Assembly (NCBI GenBank): GCA_905221605.1
Contig: CAJNDS010000258.1
Location: forward strand, 150,001 to 214,000
Origin: Symbiodinium natans
Lineage: Eukaryota > Sar > Dinophyceae > Suessiales > Symbiodiniaceae
Reading direction: 5' to 3'
Length of the DNA stretch: 64,000 nt
Shown piece after piece: positions 10,701 through 22,379 of this stretch; positions within the stretch are counted from its first letter, which is position 1; every line of letters begins with the position of its first letter. Position numbers and translations under genes: made by a program. Under the pieces are notes generated by a model. The model was not told the origin of the DNA. It searched no databases and saw only the letters and a list, made by a program, of their open reading frames with translations.

Positions 10701-13312
10701 AGAATGCAGTCATCTACGCTGGCAGCTCCTTGTACATTCGGGACTGGATCTCAGAACGGATCGGAGCAACAACGGTGCGCTTCTTGGAGGAGACCCAGCG
10801 TGCTGTGCTCAGGTCACGGCAAACAACCCAGCAACTGCGCTACAGCGGATGGATCCCACCAACCGCTGGCAGGTGCTCATGGTAAGAACCAAGACGCATC
10901 ACACGTCAGAAGGTAGCAGGTGCCCTGGCCCCCGAACCAGGTGAGCCTGACCAGCAAAGGCTACCACCAATATGAGGTCACTTTCCCTCCAGCCCCTTGG
11001 TGCAAAAAACTCCTTTCACTCAGATCACTGCGTTACTTGGGGGCCCTCGGAGCTGCCTCAGTGCTTCTCAGGTGATCTTCAACACGGTCATGCAAAACTT
11101 CAGCTCCAATACGGCCGGCGCCTTGGGTCCGTAGCTTCGGTGGAGAAAAAAGCCTCCATGAATCTCTGAGTTGAGTTGGGTTGGGTTGAGCTGATTCGAG
11201 TTGATTCGAGTTGAGCTGAGCGCTGGCAGGCAGTTCTGGGAAAGCTCATGCAACCGCTCATAGTGCCGTCGAACTGGATGTATTCTGCCAGACACTTAGA
11301 ATCGTTTCCAGGCTTCATCTTTGATGCGCTCCTAAGCTGCTTTGGCTCAGTTTCGCGGACCGCCGAGGAAGGAGGACTCGTGATGTCGCAGGGTTACTTG
11401 AGCATCTTCTTCCGCTCAGAGCAGGCCCATTGGCAAACGAGGAACTTGGCAAGCCGAAATGCATGAGTTTATATCAAGCTGAGGAGCTGCTATTATGTTG
11501 CTGATAGTGGCAGCCCAATGGCAGGGCACGGGTGTGGAAGCATCATTGCACGTTGAGGCGCCAAGCTGTGTCTGGGAGTCATCGTGGATGTGACTTGCGG
11601 AGGGGATGATCTCAGTGCTCTTGTGCCATGAACTTTCAGGCTCCATCGGGCTTCTCTTTCGCGCCGAACCCCTGCCAAGTTCAAGACTTGGAGGACGCAT
11701 CAAACATCAACACATGAAAACATGCACAAAGCAACAAACATCTGATTCTCTTGATGTCTTTTGAACCTTTTGATGTGATCACACAGCGCTGCAGGATACG
11801 TACTATGCAACCCCCGGGCAGATGGAAGGGCCCACGCGCCGCCTGCCAGGCGTCTCAAACATGGAAGTCAAGTTGCTGATGTGGCTGCACCCTGCACACC
11901 CTGCACACCCTGCAACCCGGCCAGGCTTCGTGTCCTGTGAGCACCGGACATATCCCTACAACCATGCTGCCATCAAGCTGACGGGTGCAATACTGCCCGA
12001 GCCTGAGAAGATCTGGCGATGCCTTGGCCTGGAATAGGACCTTGGGACTTGCGAAATGCAGCTGCAGGTCGAATTCCAACTACGCCTTCGGGCTCTGGGC
12101 CTCAAACGCAGAGGCATGAGAGCCAGCGCATGATTCGGCCCTATGGTTGGCATTTGTGCATGTTCCACATGATCTAAGCAGTCGGCAGCGTTAGTACTGT
12201 GCGCCATGCATGCCTGTCAGATGTATGCGGAGTCTCAGAGAACCGGCTGGAGGAGCACTGACCTAGGCAGACCATTAAGTGTAAAGTTATGGTGGGACCA
12301 ACTCTGAGAAGGATCTACACGCTGGACATGAACGACTTCAAGGTGGTTGCAGCCTTGGTTCATCTGGGGTCGGCAACAAATGTGGCATAGGTACAGTCAA
12401 TGACGATCTTTCGGTCGTTCCATTCCACAGCATCTGCTGCATTTCCTGGAATCGAGGATGCGACGCCAGTGCCGATCCCTGCGTTGGCGCACACAGCGAC
12501 AAGCCTGACGATGCCGGACACGCAGATGAGCTTCGGTCTCTACCGGGTTACTTGCTGGCAAGCAGAAGTCATAGCAGGGGGATGTCGCAGCTGTGACAGC
12601 AGTGCGTCAGCCACGATTTTCATCCCAGGCACAGGTCAATACACAGACGACGCTGAACGTACAGGCATTTGCAATTAGTGCAGGGCTTTCCGCGCTTTCA
12701 ACTTCCCTTGATTCAACTTTTCTTGGGAATTGCTGCGGCAGGTGTCGATACAGAGCACCATCCCTTACACGATGCTGGGGCCTCAGCACTGCCTTGCGAT
12801 CCTGGCACGTCAAAAGTTCAGATCTGTCCAGCTGTCGTCAACGTGCCTGTGGAAGGTCCATGCAGAGGACATGGGTGACGGTTCTCCCTCTCAGGGTCCA
12901 CGCCCCAAGAGCAGCACCTGCTGCACTGACAGAGAGAGAGAGAGACCAGATGACATGAATTGACATGAATTGACATCACCAATACTGATAATACTGCAAG
13001 GTAGTTGAGCAGATCACGTCGACTCTGCGAGTGGGGGCCCTTTCCAGCTTTGCCGTGACGACAGTTGCTGCCTCAAACCTATGGTGTGCAGTGGTGATTC
13101 GACGGTAAGGTAGCAGCACCTCTTGGGTCAGCTTCCTAAGCTTCCCCTTGTCTGGAGCAGTGTTTGTGGACCAAATGCATCGGAATGCAGTCTCGTAGGT
13201 GCGCAGTTCCTGCTTCTTGCCAGGTATGACTGGGACTTCACCAACGCCGAGTTCCGCCATCTTGCTCCCTTCCCGAACACGTCCGAAGCCAAATCAACAC
13301 ATCGAGCACTGT
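7730..13312 (+). CDS. Large unrecognised gene of many short exons
   Basis: A succession of + strand segments with strong coding character suggests one or more genes split into many small exons. Joins that work in frame: exon 7730-7803 ('GQTQDLRTKDSAALSNLS') to 7848-7909 across a 44-nt intron; about 7954-7999 to 8042-8129 ('MDEAPLSADHLEAIRDGE') across a 42-nt GC-AG intron; 9621-9705 to about 9750-9880 ('SSGDYIYKMGYMTGCSQL') across a 44-nt GC-AG intron; 13001-13104 to 13161-13312 across a 56-nt intron. Other clear segments lie near 8186-8262, 8446-8532, 8616-8687, 8775-8906, 9200-9311 ('KAIIPNFQQNYLRIVLPS'), 10643-10810, 11074-11133, 11783-11880, 12262-12390 and 12743-12840. Some stretches are hydrophobic, but I recognise no family. 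Start, end and the number of genes are not established, and frameshifted pseudogene segments cannot be excluded. Confidence 0.55.
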
Positions 13313-15286
13313 GCTAATGTGTAGGGCAACTTCAAGTCTGGAAAGGACTGAGAGCTTGTGGCTGATGGGGGCCACGGGCACACTGCCAGGCAATGTTGAG
13401 GCTGCAGTTTGCGTTGCCGGAGAAACGGTCGCAGTGCAGAGGCGGATTTCCACAGCGGCAGGGCAACATCCTCCTTTGGAGCCAGGCCATCCCGTTGTCA
13501 CCTGTTTCATCTTCCAGCGGCCATGGATGAGATGTCTTCTCTCAGGCCAGGATGTATTGGCCGAATGAGACGTACGGGTCATCCCAAGCGCGCTTGATGG
13601 TTGATGGTGCGGTGCAGGGAATACCTTGTAGCCGCTTAGAGCTCTTCTTCAGGTTGTCACCATCCCAAAATTCCAGACAACTTCGAATCATTCAGAAACA
13701 TCCGAGACCATTCCAAATATGTCTTGATTTTGCAGCTTGTGCGCATATGCTGATGTTTTGCTAGTGCCCCGAGCAGACAGGTGAGGGAAGTCAGAACGCA
13801 ACAGGACCAGAAAGTGTTCAAAAGATGTCTAAATGCTGCAATGGCTAAACATTCTGAAGGAAAGCGTAGGGATCATCTGGGATTGGGCTCTCCAGGGCTT
13901 CTCTTGCAGACAGGAGACCCAAGCCAGGAAACCCGGCGGGGAGAAATGGAGAACGAGCGAAGAGAACCGTCAGGCTACAATCTGACAATAGCGAACGAGA
14001 GTGAAGAATGTAAGCAATCGAAAAAAGACGAGAAGCACTCGACAACCTAAAGGATCAAAGAACAGCAAAACCACCAATGCGAAACGAGTCCAAACAAAAG
14101 CATGTTTTTCTGTGCGGCCATCTCTAAACCATGTTTCTGGAGACCGAAAGCCACTGCACGCCCAAAACGCTGCTACCCATGCTTCATCATGCAACTCCAA
14201 GCGTGGACTTTGTGGACATGACAAGCAGCCCGATGACTCGGGTGCGCTCCTTCTTTTTTTTTGGTTTTCGCTTGGCGCATTCCGCCTTAGCGGGAGCGTC
14301 GTTTTGAAAGAGGCCAGGACACAAAACACAAGTTGTTGAGAGAGAGGCTGCCACACAAAACTTCAATCGCACGGTTGGCTAAGGAAGTTGGCAGTGTTTG
14401 GGGTAGCGATGTGTTCGGAAACAGTGCATTTGGCTTGCAGTGCTTCAGGCTTGCAGTGTTTTGCTTGTTTACTCGCAGTGACTTGGGATAGGCATCATTT
14501 GGAGCTTGTACTGATTTTTTGGGGCAGCAATGTTCGGGGCTTGAAGCGTTTAGGCCCTTCAAGGTTCACTAGCTCTGCTTTACTTGGACCACTCCAGCGG
14601 TTGAACAGAAGCCTTTGTGCTGGGGCAGGTTTCAGACCTACGTTCGGGTTCCGGATCGGCATGGGTCTCAGCTCATGCGGCATTCTCTTGCAGGACATGA
14701 AGGATGTGAAGAGTTGGCTTTGCTCCAAGGACCCCAACCACTGCTCCAAACTGGTTCATCTTCGAATTCGGATATGCCAGGTCCCCATGAAGTCTTCGAG
14801 ATCTGTGTCCATGCCGTCCATGGCATGCTCTTTACTTTACGTTTTTGGGCCATGAGAAAGGGCATGCTGAGCAAACGGATCCTGGAAGCTCTGCCTTCGC
14901 CATTGGCAGTGAAAGGGGCACCGTCGGTGGCCAGCGCCTTGCTTTGGTGCAACATTCCTATGTAGTAGTTCAGCGTTGCGAAGCTTAGCGTGTTTTCCCT
15001 TTGTGGATGCCAAGCCATGCGAGCCAACCGAATTTCACCATACCATGCCTCAGGTCTTCACGTTGTTTCTTTTTCACCAGTTGTTCCGCTGCTTCATGTG
15101 TCAGTAAGCCTGCCAGCGCCGTGTCTCACGCGCTTCGACACTGCCGCCAAGGGTTTGCATACTAGTGCCCGGTATGTAGAGCGTTCCATAGGGCATTTCG
15201 CAAGTACTGGCTCAAGCCCCTCGGTCGTAAAGCTCCTGCAGCCTTAGCCCCATGGCCACCCTCCGGCCATCCTAGCAATGATGTGA
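13313..15286. other. Region with fragmentary coding signal
   Basis: The + strand segment 13550-13610 ('MYWPNETYGSSQARLM') follows an AG|G acceptor and may be the last visible exon of the preceding gene. A possible exon with 'MKDVKSWLCSKDPNHCSK' lies near 14696-14765 inside an open frame of 155 aa (14388-14855). From 13780 to 14340 I see nothing convincing. The 5' exon of the F-box gene must lie here or further upstream; an ATG at 15252 starts a short frame that could be it, but no donor joins cleanly. Confidence 0.3.
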
Positions 15287-16585
15287 GGATCACATAGGAT
15301 CATCCCTTCCGCCACAGCAGTTGCAACCACGGAGCACTGGGACGACCACGGGCTGGAGCGGCTCCTTTGCTACCTGGAGTTCTTCGATCTATTTGCCTGC
15401 GGACCAGTGTCGAAACGATGGCATTCATTGCTTGCACCTGCGGGTCTTCCTTGGCGACAGGCCGTGGTTTGGGTGGCAGGGCCTTTCTTTTCTGTGTGCG
15501 ACGAAATCGACAGAGGACTTCTGACTAGATGGCCAGGAATTGAAGTTTTCCTGCCAGAGTTGCAATCTCACGAAGGTTGGTCAGAATCAGTCCTTGTTGC
15601 CCTACCCCTAGGAGCTCGACCTGCAGCCGAGGTGGTACCAATCCAGTCATGGCCTCCTATAGACTATAGATCACTGCTGTATCAGACCTTGCGCTGGCCG
15701 GTCTCAGCATACAGTCAGCCTGCTCGAGCGACTGTGAGTGGCCGGTTCTTCTCGAAGGCTTCCGGGGGGTGCTTTCCGCTCTGCCCGCTCTGCGCCGGAG
15801 TTGCTTTTTATCAGGGTGCAGGGTTCACGCGTGCGGATATTGCAACCGGATGGCAAAGCTTCATGCTATGCAACCTCTCATCCGAGCGCAGCCTTCTGCT
15901 GTCAACCCTTTTCGCAAACATGGGGGTTGCTGAAGACATGGCGCCAAACATTGCTGTGCAACTACGCCCTGCCAGCACGGAGGAGGAGGAGCAGGAGAGG
16001 CCTCTTGAGGATGTTGTCGGAGATGCTGCACCTGGCCTCAACTCTCGAAGTGTCATGGAGATGGAGATAATCGATAGCTTTGCCACTCTCTGGCGAGGTC
16101 CACGGAGCTCTATGGCACAGAACATTATTGGCATTGCGCTGCCCTGCAGCTTTCGCCTGCGAATATCTGGAGTTTGTTTGGCTGAACTTGGCATGATGGC
16201 CTTTTTCTGTGAGCAGGTGAACAAGACGGCCTGCACATCACGGACCCGCGTTGGCCGGTACTTGGACGATCAGCCTGCGAGATTGCCCCGAGCGCATGTG
16301 TTTGGGACGCGTGTTTCCTCAAGTCCTTCTGTTCCCTGGGCGTGGCTGCCGCCGAATAGCCTGAGTTCTCTCGAGGGGGATCCGTCTGAGGTCTGTCCGT
16401 ACTGTGGATCCAGTGGCCTTCTGTTGGATTCCTCTGCTGTGAGTGTGTTGTCCTGGGAGGCCGAGCAGGCTTCGGCTTGCATCGAAGCAGATCACGCGTT
16501 CCACGGTAGCCTTTGGGTCTGCAGTGCCTCCCACTTGTGGGGCTGGAGGTGGCGGCGTGTGGGACTTCGAGTGACGGAGGAGTGA
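15287..16585 (+). CDS. F-box protein with C-terminal CxxC zinc-ribbon-like motif (terminal exon)
   Basis: This frame is open from a TGA at 15284 to the stop at 16583-16585 (~430 codons) with no ATG near its left end, so it is probably the last exon of a spliced gene. About 20-45 codons in, 'LERLLCYLEFFDLFACGPV' followed by 'SKRWHSLLAPAG' and 'WRQAV' matches the F-box pattern (hydrophobic helices, then SKRWxxL and W+). F-box proteins recruit substrates to SCF (Skp1-cullin) ubiquitin ligases. No LRR, Kelch or WD repeats follow. The middle contains an acidic run 'STEEEEQERPLEDV'. Near the C-terminus 'EVCPYCGSSGLLL' has one CxxC pair, half of a zinc ribbon. Dinoflagellate genomes encode many F-box proteins of unknown target. 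Confidence 0.65.
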   Translation, partial: GSHRIIPSATAVATTEHWDDHGLERLLCYLEFFDLFACGPVSKRWHSLLAPAGLPWRQAVVWVAGPFFSVCDEIDRGLLTRWPGIEVFLPELQSHEGWSESVLVALPLGARPAAEVVPIQSWPPIDYRSLLYQTLRWPVSAYSQPARATVSGRFFSKASGGCFPLCPLCAGVAFYQGAGFTRADIATGWQSFMLCNLSSERSLLLSTLFANMGVAEDMAPNIAVQLRPASTEEEEQERPLEDVVGDAAPGLNSRSVMEMEIIDSFATLWRGPRSSMAQNIIGIALPCSFRLRISGVCLAELGMMAFFCEQVNKTACTSRTRVGRYLDDQPARLPRAHVFGTRVSSSPSVPWAWLPPNSLSSLEGDPSEVCPYCGSSGLLLDSSAVSVLSWEAEQASACIEADHAFHGSLWVCSASHLWGWRWRRVGLRVTEE

Positions 16586-16989
16586 CGAGATCAGATCAGA
16601 TGCCTTCAGCAAAACACGCCTTCTCCGGTACGTGACAGAATGACTGTGCCAAAGAAGTTTGTGGCTTGTTTCACACGTATTGCATTCGTTTGTACTCATG
16701 TTGTGCTCATGTTCTGCATTTCATACCAAGCCCCGCCGCCGCCCAGGATGGCAACTCACTAGCCACGCGCCACGCTGCTTCAGCGGCCCGGGGCTGATAC
16801 GACTTCCTCAGGCCTATGGTAATGCGGTCATAGCTATATAGTAATCCAATCTTATGATACTACAACGACGCAAGAAAGCTTCATGCTAGAGCCTAGGCTA
16901 GTATAACAAGCTAAGCATACAGCTGCTCAAGATGCCTTGCGTGGTTGCAGGGACCAGAGCTGACGTGTTCGCACGGCTTCGCTCCCTAG

Positions 16990-17298
16990 GTGCCCGCTCC
17001 AGCGGTGCAGTCCCTAACCGACGCCGCCCTGGAGTACAACACGAACGTGGAGGGGAAGGCCGCGACTTTGCTCTCTATGTCTTGTGCATTATCCGGTAAA
17101 GCAGGGTGCCCTACATCATTTTTCTTGCGTATACTTGCTCCTCCACCCAGAAATGCATGCGCACAATGCTCTTCAGAATAGTTTTGCCAATACGCACCAA
17201 ACCCAGCGATTAACTTTGATGAAACCCTGAAGGAAATCATTCAATCGGGAAAGTCTATGCTTCAAAAGGCAGAGCATTCCTTGAAAGGCAGAAGCTAA
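16990..17298 (+). CDS. Unrecognised protein, last two exons
   Basis: Exon 16990-17095 ends 'LLSMSCALS' and joins in phase across a GT-AG intron of 111 bp (17096-17206) to exon 17207-17298, which reads 'INFDETLKEIIQSGKSML' and ends at TAA 17296-17298. The second exon predicts an amphipathic, coiled-coil-like helix. The acceptor in front of 16990 is 'CCTAG' followed by G. Upstream exons were not identified; the frame beginning at ATG 16932 is different and is not required. The function is unknown. Confidence 0.5.
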
Positions 17299-18577
17299 TT
17301 CCGGGTATCCTGTCAGGTTCTTGAATGGATACAGACACACCAGAAGCAAAGCTGTGCAAGCCTTTTGTAAGTCTTTCCGTACCGCAGCGAGCAGCAGATT
17401 GCATATTGATGCATGGTTCCTTGTGGTGTGGCATTGCGTACGTCATGTTTGCCACCTGATACCACCGTAATACCACCTCCATGTCAGGTGAATCCTATCA
17501 CTTTCCAGGTCCAGACCATCAGCCAGGTCAGCTTAACCAGCCGAGCAGCTTACTGCCAGCAGCTGGGGTGAACTGCACATGGAGCTGCCTTTTGCTTAAC
17601 AGCAGCTCTTTAAAGCGCTGTGGCAGGTGCCGCAGGGAGGTGGCCTGTTGATTGAGGGACCACTCGGCTTCGAGTTCCCCAATCCGTGCACCCCGGAGGC
17701 CCGGCCATCACCCTTGGCCCTTTCGGCCTTCCCTCGGTTTCCCGCTTCCCCATGCTTCCCCCTTTGCCCCCCCTTTGCCAACCCTTTTGCCCCCCGCTTT
17801 GCTACCTTTTGCCCCCCCCGCTTTGCCCCTTTTGCCCTTTCAGAGGTGGCTCCTTCCGCTCGTGGCTCCACGTATCAAGTCGAGCCCATGGCATCGAAGG
17901 TGTTGAGGTGCGGAGGGTGTCGTGGGCTTTCCTATCAAGCAGCCGAGCAGCATACTGCATCTCGGCCCAGTCTGCCGACGGACGTGGCATGCAGCTTTCA
18001 GCAGACGACTGGCCCTGCCGGCCGAAGTATCATCAGGCCTCTGGGGTCTGTGGATCTTGTGGCTAATGTTGGCTACGGCTGCAAGCTGCTCAGGATAACA
18101 GCAGGCACATCCGGCATCATGCGAAGCCCTAAGCTGGCAGCTGCATGAGCTGTGGTTCTTGGTTGTGTTGTGCGACACAAGATCGCAATCTAAGAGCGCT
18201 TTTGCTCATTTGTGCCATGTTTAGTGTCAGGCCGGGTCTGTACCGCTTCCAATTGCTCGGCAAGAATCCTGCTACAGCACTTTGCCAGCATGGATCGCCA
18301 AGCAGGAAGGTCGTTTATGTAATACTGCGCTGCTCCGCTGCTCGTTGTGAGGCAGTGGCAAATTCTATTGACAATTCGAAGCTTCTCATCTGCAATCAGG
18401 CTGCGATCGTAGGAAGACCTGTCCTGATTGCAGTCCATCGCTGAGGCCATGCATGCGCCAGTACTGCTGGGACTTTCACTCCCTTCAGGTGGAGTCAGTA
18501 TGCATGCGGTCACGCTATCATGTGACATGCCAACATGGATGGCAGAGGGAAGGGCAGTGAGCGCGTATCGGCTGTAG
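17299..18577. other. Spacer with pyrimidine-rich repeat and weak frames
   Basis: No confident gene. The + strand is open at 17627-18148 (173 aa), but half of it is the low-complexity CCCTTTGCC block and I do not trust it. A + frame from about 18443 to 18574 reads sensibly ('HAVTLSCDMPTWM') and lies in the same frame as the next gene, separated by a TAG at 18575. A 36-nt GC-AG intron (18542-18577) would join the two. That makes 18443-18541 a possible upstream exon of the 18.6-20.9 kb gene. Confidence 0.3.
17745..17846. repeat. Degenerate CCCTTTGCC tandem repeat
   Basis: Blocks of 'CTTTGCCCCC' with variable C-runs follow one another for about 100 bases. The complementary strand is purine-rich, so the tract could form triplex or slipped structures. 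It encodes Pro/Phe-rich or Lys/Gly-rich low-complexity frames that are unlikely to be real proteins. Confidence 0.65.
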
Positions 18578-20871
18578 GTGATAGGAAATGTCGCCACCAA
18601 GCTGGACTCGAGCATAAGCATCCCATCGTTCGACATCAACGTAAAGATGGTCGAGGTTTCCGTGCCCAGCTGCGCCATCACCTGAAAAACATCTCCCGGT
18701 TTGACTCGTGAGGCCCTCTTGCCTCCGCTGACGAGGGACCAGCAGGCAATGCTAGCACAATCACCATGTTTTGTGCCTGTTCTGGCATGCTTTTGTCAGG
18801 CAGCTACTGGTCGAGACGCGCGAAGCTCAAACAATTGGTTCTTTAGCTGATGCTTGTCGGAGGCTTCATACGGCAATAGACGTAGAATCCATGGTTCTTG
18901 GCCCATCTGTTCAAGGACCGGCCGCTGAGCAGGAATCCCTTGGTCTTCAAGTTGTTGTCTCAGCCGCATGCGATTCCATTGAAATGTCGATTATGTGGAG
19001 GTCTTTGTTTGATAGTAACGTGCGCAGTTGTTTGTGAACTGTTTGCATCGTTGTGAGTTGAGGGTTACACTTTTCGAGCTTCACGCGACTCTATTGTTTA
19101 GCAGCTATCCATCTAATGAATCCACCATTCTCAGACATTTCTGCATCTCCATGTTAAAGAACACAAGGTTCAAGCTGGGGAGTGCAGCCATCTTCTCCTC
19201 GACAATGATGATCAGGCACACTGTTTGCGTATCAGTGTGTTGTCTCACAGCCCATGTCCGCTCTTGCTCAGGGGGCCCTTGGGCACCATCTTCCGGGAAG
19301 ACTGCAGCGAGGATGTTGAAGTTCGCCCAACTGAGGCCGAAACACGTGTGGACACAGTCACAGCATGCATGGATCACACGCGCAGCCGAGGTGTTTGGAA
19401 CGGGTCAGATGCTGCCTGCCGAGTGCGCTCTCTATACCCAATCTGCCAAGGAAGATGTGCTTTGTGGTTCCTTGTGGTCCCCCAACAAAAAGGTATGCTG
19501 CTTGGCCACAGGGTGTCCAGGTTGTCAGCTGCCGAGGGGAAGGTCCAGATGCCAGGAGACCTTGGATTTGCGTTCTGTGGGGCGCTTTCGTTCTGATTCG
19601 GCTCTGACATCCGTGTCGCAGGATTGTGATCGATCCTGGAGTTAGTGATGGTGCGCCGCAAAACATCAAGTTAGTGCGACTTTAGAGAGTCCGCCATCCC
19701 CCCCTGACAAGATGAGCACCTTATCAAAGCGGCAGGCTTGCAGTTCGAGGTCTTCTACCCCATTCGCGTAGCTGTCTTGCACAATCCAGTCGTGCAGCCT
19801 GCTGACAACAGGCAGGTTCTCTGAGCCTTGTCCTCAGCCCAACATGTCTACTTCATGCAGGTGGACGCTGGACTTCAACGGGGAGTCCTCAGATCCGTTC
19901 GATGGTTACATGTTGTGGACATTCACCAGGAGCCATAAGGGGCTGACTGTCAGAGAGTACATGTTTTTGACAGTGACAGCTAATGCTTGTGTGCGACATC
20001 TTTGAAAGCATTGTTGGCAGGACATCGTTGCTAACTGCGACGATGGGCCGATCCACAACAGTGACAGGTGACCCTTTCTTGTCAAATCCCGCTGCGGGCT
20101 CGGCTGGCGAGCGTTGCAAGTTGCTTCGGACACGGGCAAAGTGATTCTGCCCAACGCAGTCAGCCAAGGTTACTTTCACGTTCCGTCCAAAGAACACTGT
20201 AAAAGGCGCTGCATCTGCATGCTGCCATCTATGTGGCTCTCTGTGCGCCTTCGAAGTCTTCAACCATGGGCCAAGCAGATGTCAGGTGCCGGCATGATCA
20301 TCCGGGTGTCTCCTGGCGTGCTTTCGATGCATGGGAACTTAACCAAAGCAAGTCATATTTGTTCTCTGGACGGCTCGGAGCAGTAGTTTGTACCACACGA
20401 CTGCAATGGACTGGATGGTTTCACAGCTATATCAAGCTGAACGCATGAACATGATTCTGTACCACCGTATCACGCTACAAGACTGAGCTTCCAAACCTTC
20501 AGCAGTGCTTTCAACACACCTGCCACTAAAGCCGTGCGCTGGATGCCTCAGTGTACCGTGGCGTGTGGGCCTTAGTCCGATCGTGTACGGTGGAGCTCGT
20601 GCGAGGGTCATAGGCGCAGCGGTATAAAGGGAGACTCTGTGAGGCCAACGCTGCACCCAGGGTGTCTACATGTAGGTCCATCTATCCCGTGGCCAGCTAA
20701 GTGTCGGCTGTGGTCCATGTCCTTGATGTGCCGCATGTTCAAGATCCTGTCAAACAAGCGATGATGCCCTGTGGCCTTTGGCTCAAGAGGATGGGGCTAG
20801 AGCTCGGGAAACCCTCCAGCTCGATCCCCTCCCGTTTCCATTCTAAGCTGTGGAGCTGGGTGCTAAATTGA
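18578..20871 (+). CDS. Unrecognised multi-exon protein, 3' part
   Basis: Clear + strand exons join as follows: 19622-19650 ('IVIDPGVSD') to 19712-19811 ('EHLIKAAGLQFEVFYPI') across a 61-nt GT-AG intron; then to 19861-19990 ('WTLDFNGESSDPFDGYML') across a 49-nt GC-AG intron; then to 20021-20060 ('DIVANCDDGPIHN'), which requires an intron of only 30 nt; then to 20112 onward ('ASDTGKVILPNAVSQGYF') across 51 nt. An earlier segment, 18578-18682 ('NVATKLDSSISIPSFDI'), and a probable terminal exon, about 20702-20871 ('HVQDPVKQAMMPCGLW', TGA 20869-20871), fit the same strand. Segments near 19225-19560 are open in several frames and remain unresolved. The sequence looks like beta-rich, possibly extracellular, domains, but no family is recognised. 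Long minus-strand frames here (18681-18190, 20263-19889) are probably antisense shadows. Confidence 0.5.
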
Positions 20872-21139
20872 GATGCGCATGCTTCGGTGAGACGTGCGTG
20901 CCATGTATCGACCCAGTGACTGTGCTCCTGCTTGAGGCTAGATCTTTTGGCGCGATGCCTCGTCTTTTCAGGACGTGTTTGGCAACAGGTCAGGCCTCCA
21001 AGAGACCTTAGCACAGCATTCATTGCCCTACGGCGCTTCTAATGAAAGTTCACCACATGACTTTGTAGAATGGCTCGAGTGGTCTCTCAAGGCTTCTTGC
21101 TGCACCCGCTTGCGCTAGACCTCACCTGCGTTACATCAG

Positions 21140-21517
21140 GTGGAACCTGCAAGAATTGCCTGCGATTGCGATGCTCTCCAACCAGCCTGTTGCTGTTCAC
21201 TCATATGCACTTGCACGAAGACACCGGTCTCTGAAGGACGTGCATTGAGCGAGGACGCCATTGAACAATGCGAGAGTGACTTGTTGGATGCGCAGGAGGC
21301 GGAGAGCAGCCATGTGTCAGAGCTTCATGCGGAGTCCTTTGTGATGCCTAGACACAACCCTCAGCAGGTGTCGCTGCTGCAAATGGACCTACATGGGTCT
21401 GCTCATTTGGAAGATGCCGATGCCGACGACGGTGATGGGGACGGGGATGGAGATGGTGATGCCTTCAGTAACAGCGACTCGAGCGCCCAGGCGCAGTTTC
21501 AAGAGTTGCCTCCTTGA
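21140..21517 (+). CDS. C-terminal exon with acidic Asp-Gly run
   Basis: The frame follows an 'ATCAG' acceptor at 21133-21139 and runs to TGA at about 21515-21517. It reads 'LSEDAIEQCESDLLDAQE' and ends in an acidic tract, 'DADADDGDGDGDG', encoded by a short imperfect (GATGGG)n repeat at about 21415-21460, then 'AQAQFQELPP'. The composition suggests a disordered acidic tail of a nuclear or cytosolic protein. Upstream exons were not identified. Confidence 0.45.
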   Translation: MEPARIACDCDALQPACCCSLICTCTKTPVSEGRALSEDAIEQCESDLLDAQEAESSHVSELHAESFVMPRHNPQQVSLLQMDLHGSAHLEDADADDGDGDGDGDGDAFSNSDSSAQAQFQELPP

Positions 21518-21750
21518 GACAGGGCAATCCCCCCTTTCCTTTATCCATTTTATCCTGGGCGAAGTTTGTCAGAGAGCTCCGGCCCGCCCAAGGTGCGTCA
21601 TTTAGGCAAAACGCCACGCTCGAGGAGATTGGATTCGTGCAGGCCCCCGGATGTTCGATTCGCTTCGAGGAGTCACGATGCGTGAACGCCAGGAAGCGAC
21701 AAATCGCACGTCAGTGGCGCTCCAAAGTCTGGACGTCCTTGGTCATCTAG
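21514..21750 (+). CDS. Exon-like segment, basic C-terminus
   Basis: This + frame starts where the previous one stops and reads 'AKFVRELRPAQGASFRQ', then 'EEIGFVQAPGCSIRF', ending with a basic stretch, 'NARKRQIARQWRSKVW', and TAG at about 21748-21750. It looks like real protein, but its relation to the preceding exon (alternative frame or a separate gene) is unclear. From 21751 to 22379 I see only weak frames. Confidence 0.35.
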   Translation: MRQGNPPFPLSILSWAKFVRELRPAQGASFRQNATLEEIGFVQAPGCSIRFEESRCVNARKRQIARQWRSKVWTSLVI

Positions 21751-22379
21751 AGTATGAGCTCCAGGCGGGGAAAAGGGGGGTGGGAGATGTGTGCCTTGCA
21801 TCCTTCTGTACCTTTTTCCTGGAAGTTTACGCACCGGAAAGACCTCCATGCACCTCTTTCCTGCTGCACAGGTGGGTGCAGGCCCTGATGCCAAGAGCAA
21901 GGCCGGGGCATTTTTAGCGCAAAACTCTTGACACGTTTCGCAGTCTCTTGTTGCTGAGTCAATTGCCGAGTCAACTGCTGATTCTTGCTCTGGCGTGGGA
22001 CAGGTGGCCCTATCACTGATGGAGCTGACGGTGGTGCCTGGAATGCTGGGCCTTGATCGATGCTACATGGGCTGCTTTCCTAGAAGATGCCGTGTCTGGT
22101 TGCGCCAATCATTTTGTGCAGGTGAGGAGGCAGAAGGGCCCCCATGCAAGGCTTCAACCATACACTATGTAAGGCCTCAAGGATTCGAAAGCCTTGACAC
22201 CCATTGCAAAGCTTGAGGTAGGGTCATGAGACATCGCCAGATGTTACGAGTAAGAGATCGTGTCGCCTTCTGAGGTCAGTGCGGCTTGGGGATTGTCAAA
22301 GCAGCCACATTTGGAGGCCTTTTCGTACATGCTGGCGTAGTGGTATTCAGTCGACTCAATCTTCGACATTTGAGAACTG

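Noticed and set aside
18190-18681. 163-codon minus-strand open frame
   Set aside because: The + strand over the same bases reads as convincing protein and connects to clear + exons at 19.6-20.1 kb; the minus frame is probably its antisense shadow.
20770-20787. Match of TGTGGCCTTTGGCTCAAG to the 3' end of the dinoflagellate spliced leader, followed by ATG
   Set aside because: Only the last 11 bases plus GCC match, and the stretch lies inside a natural + strand coding frame (about 20702-20871), so the similarity is probably coincidental.
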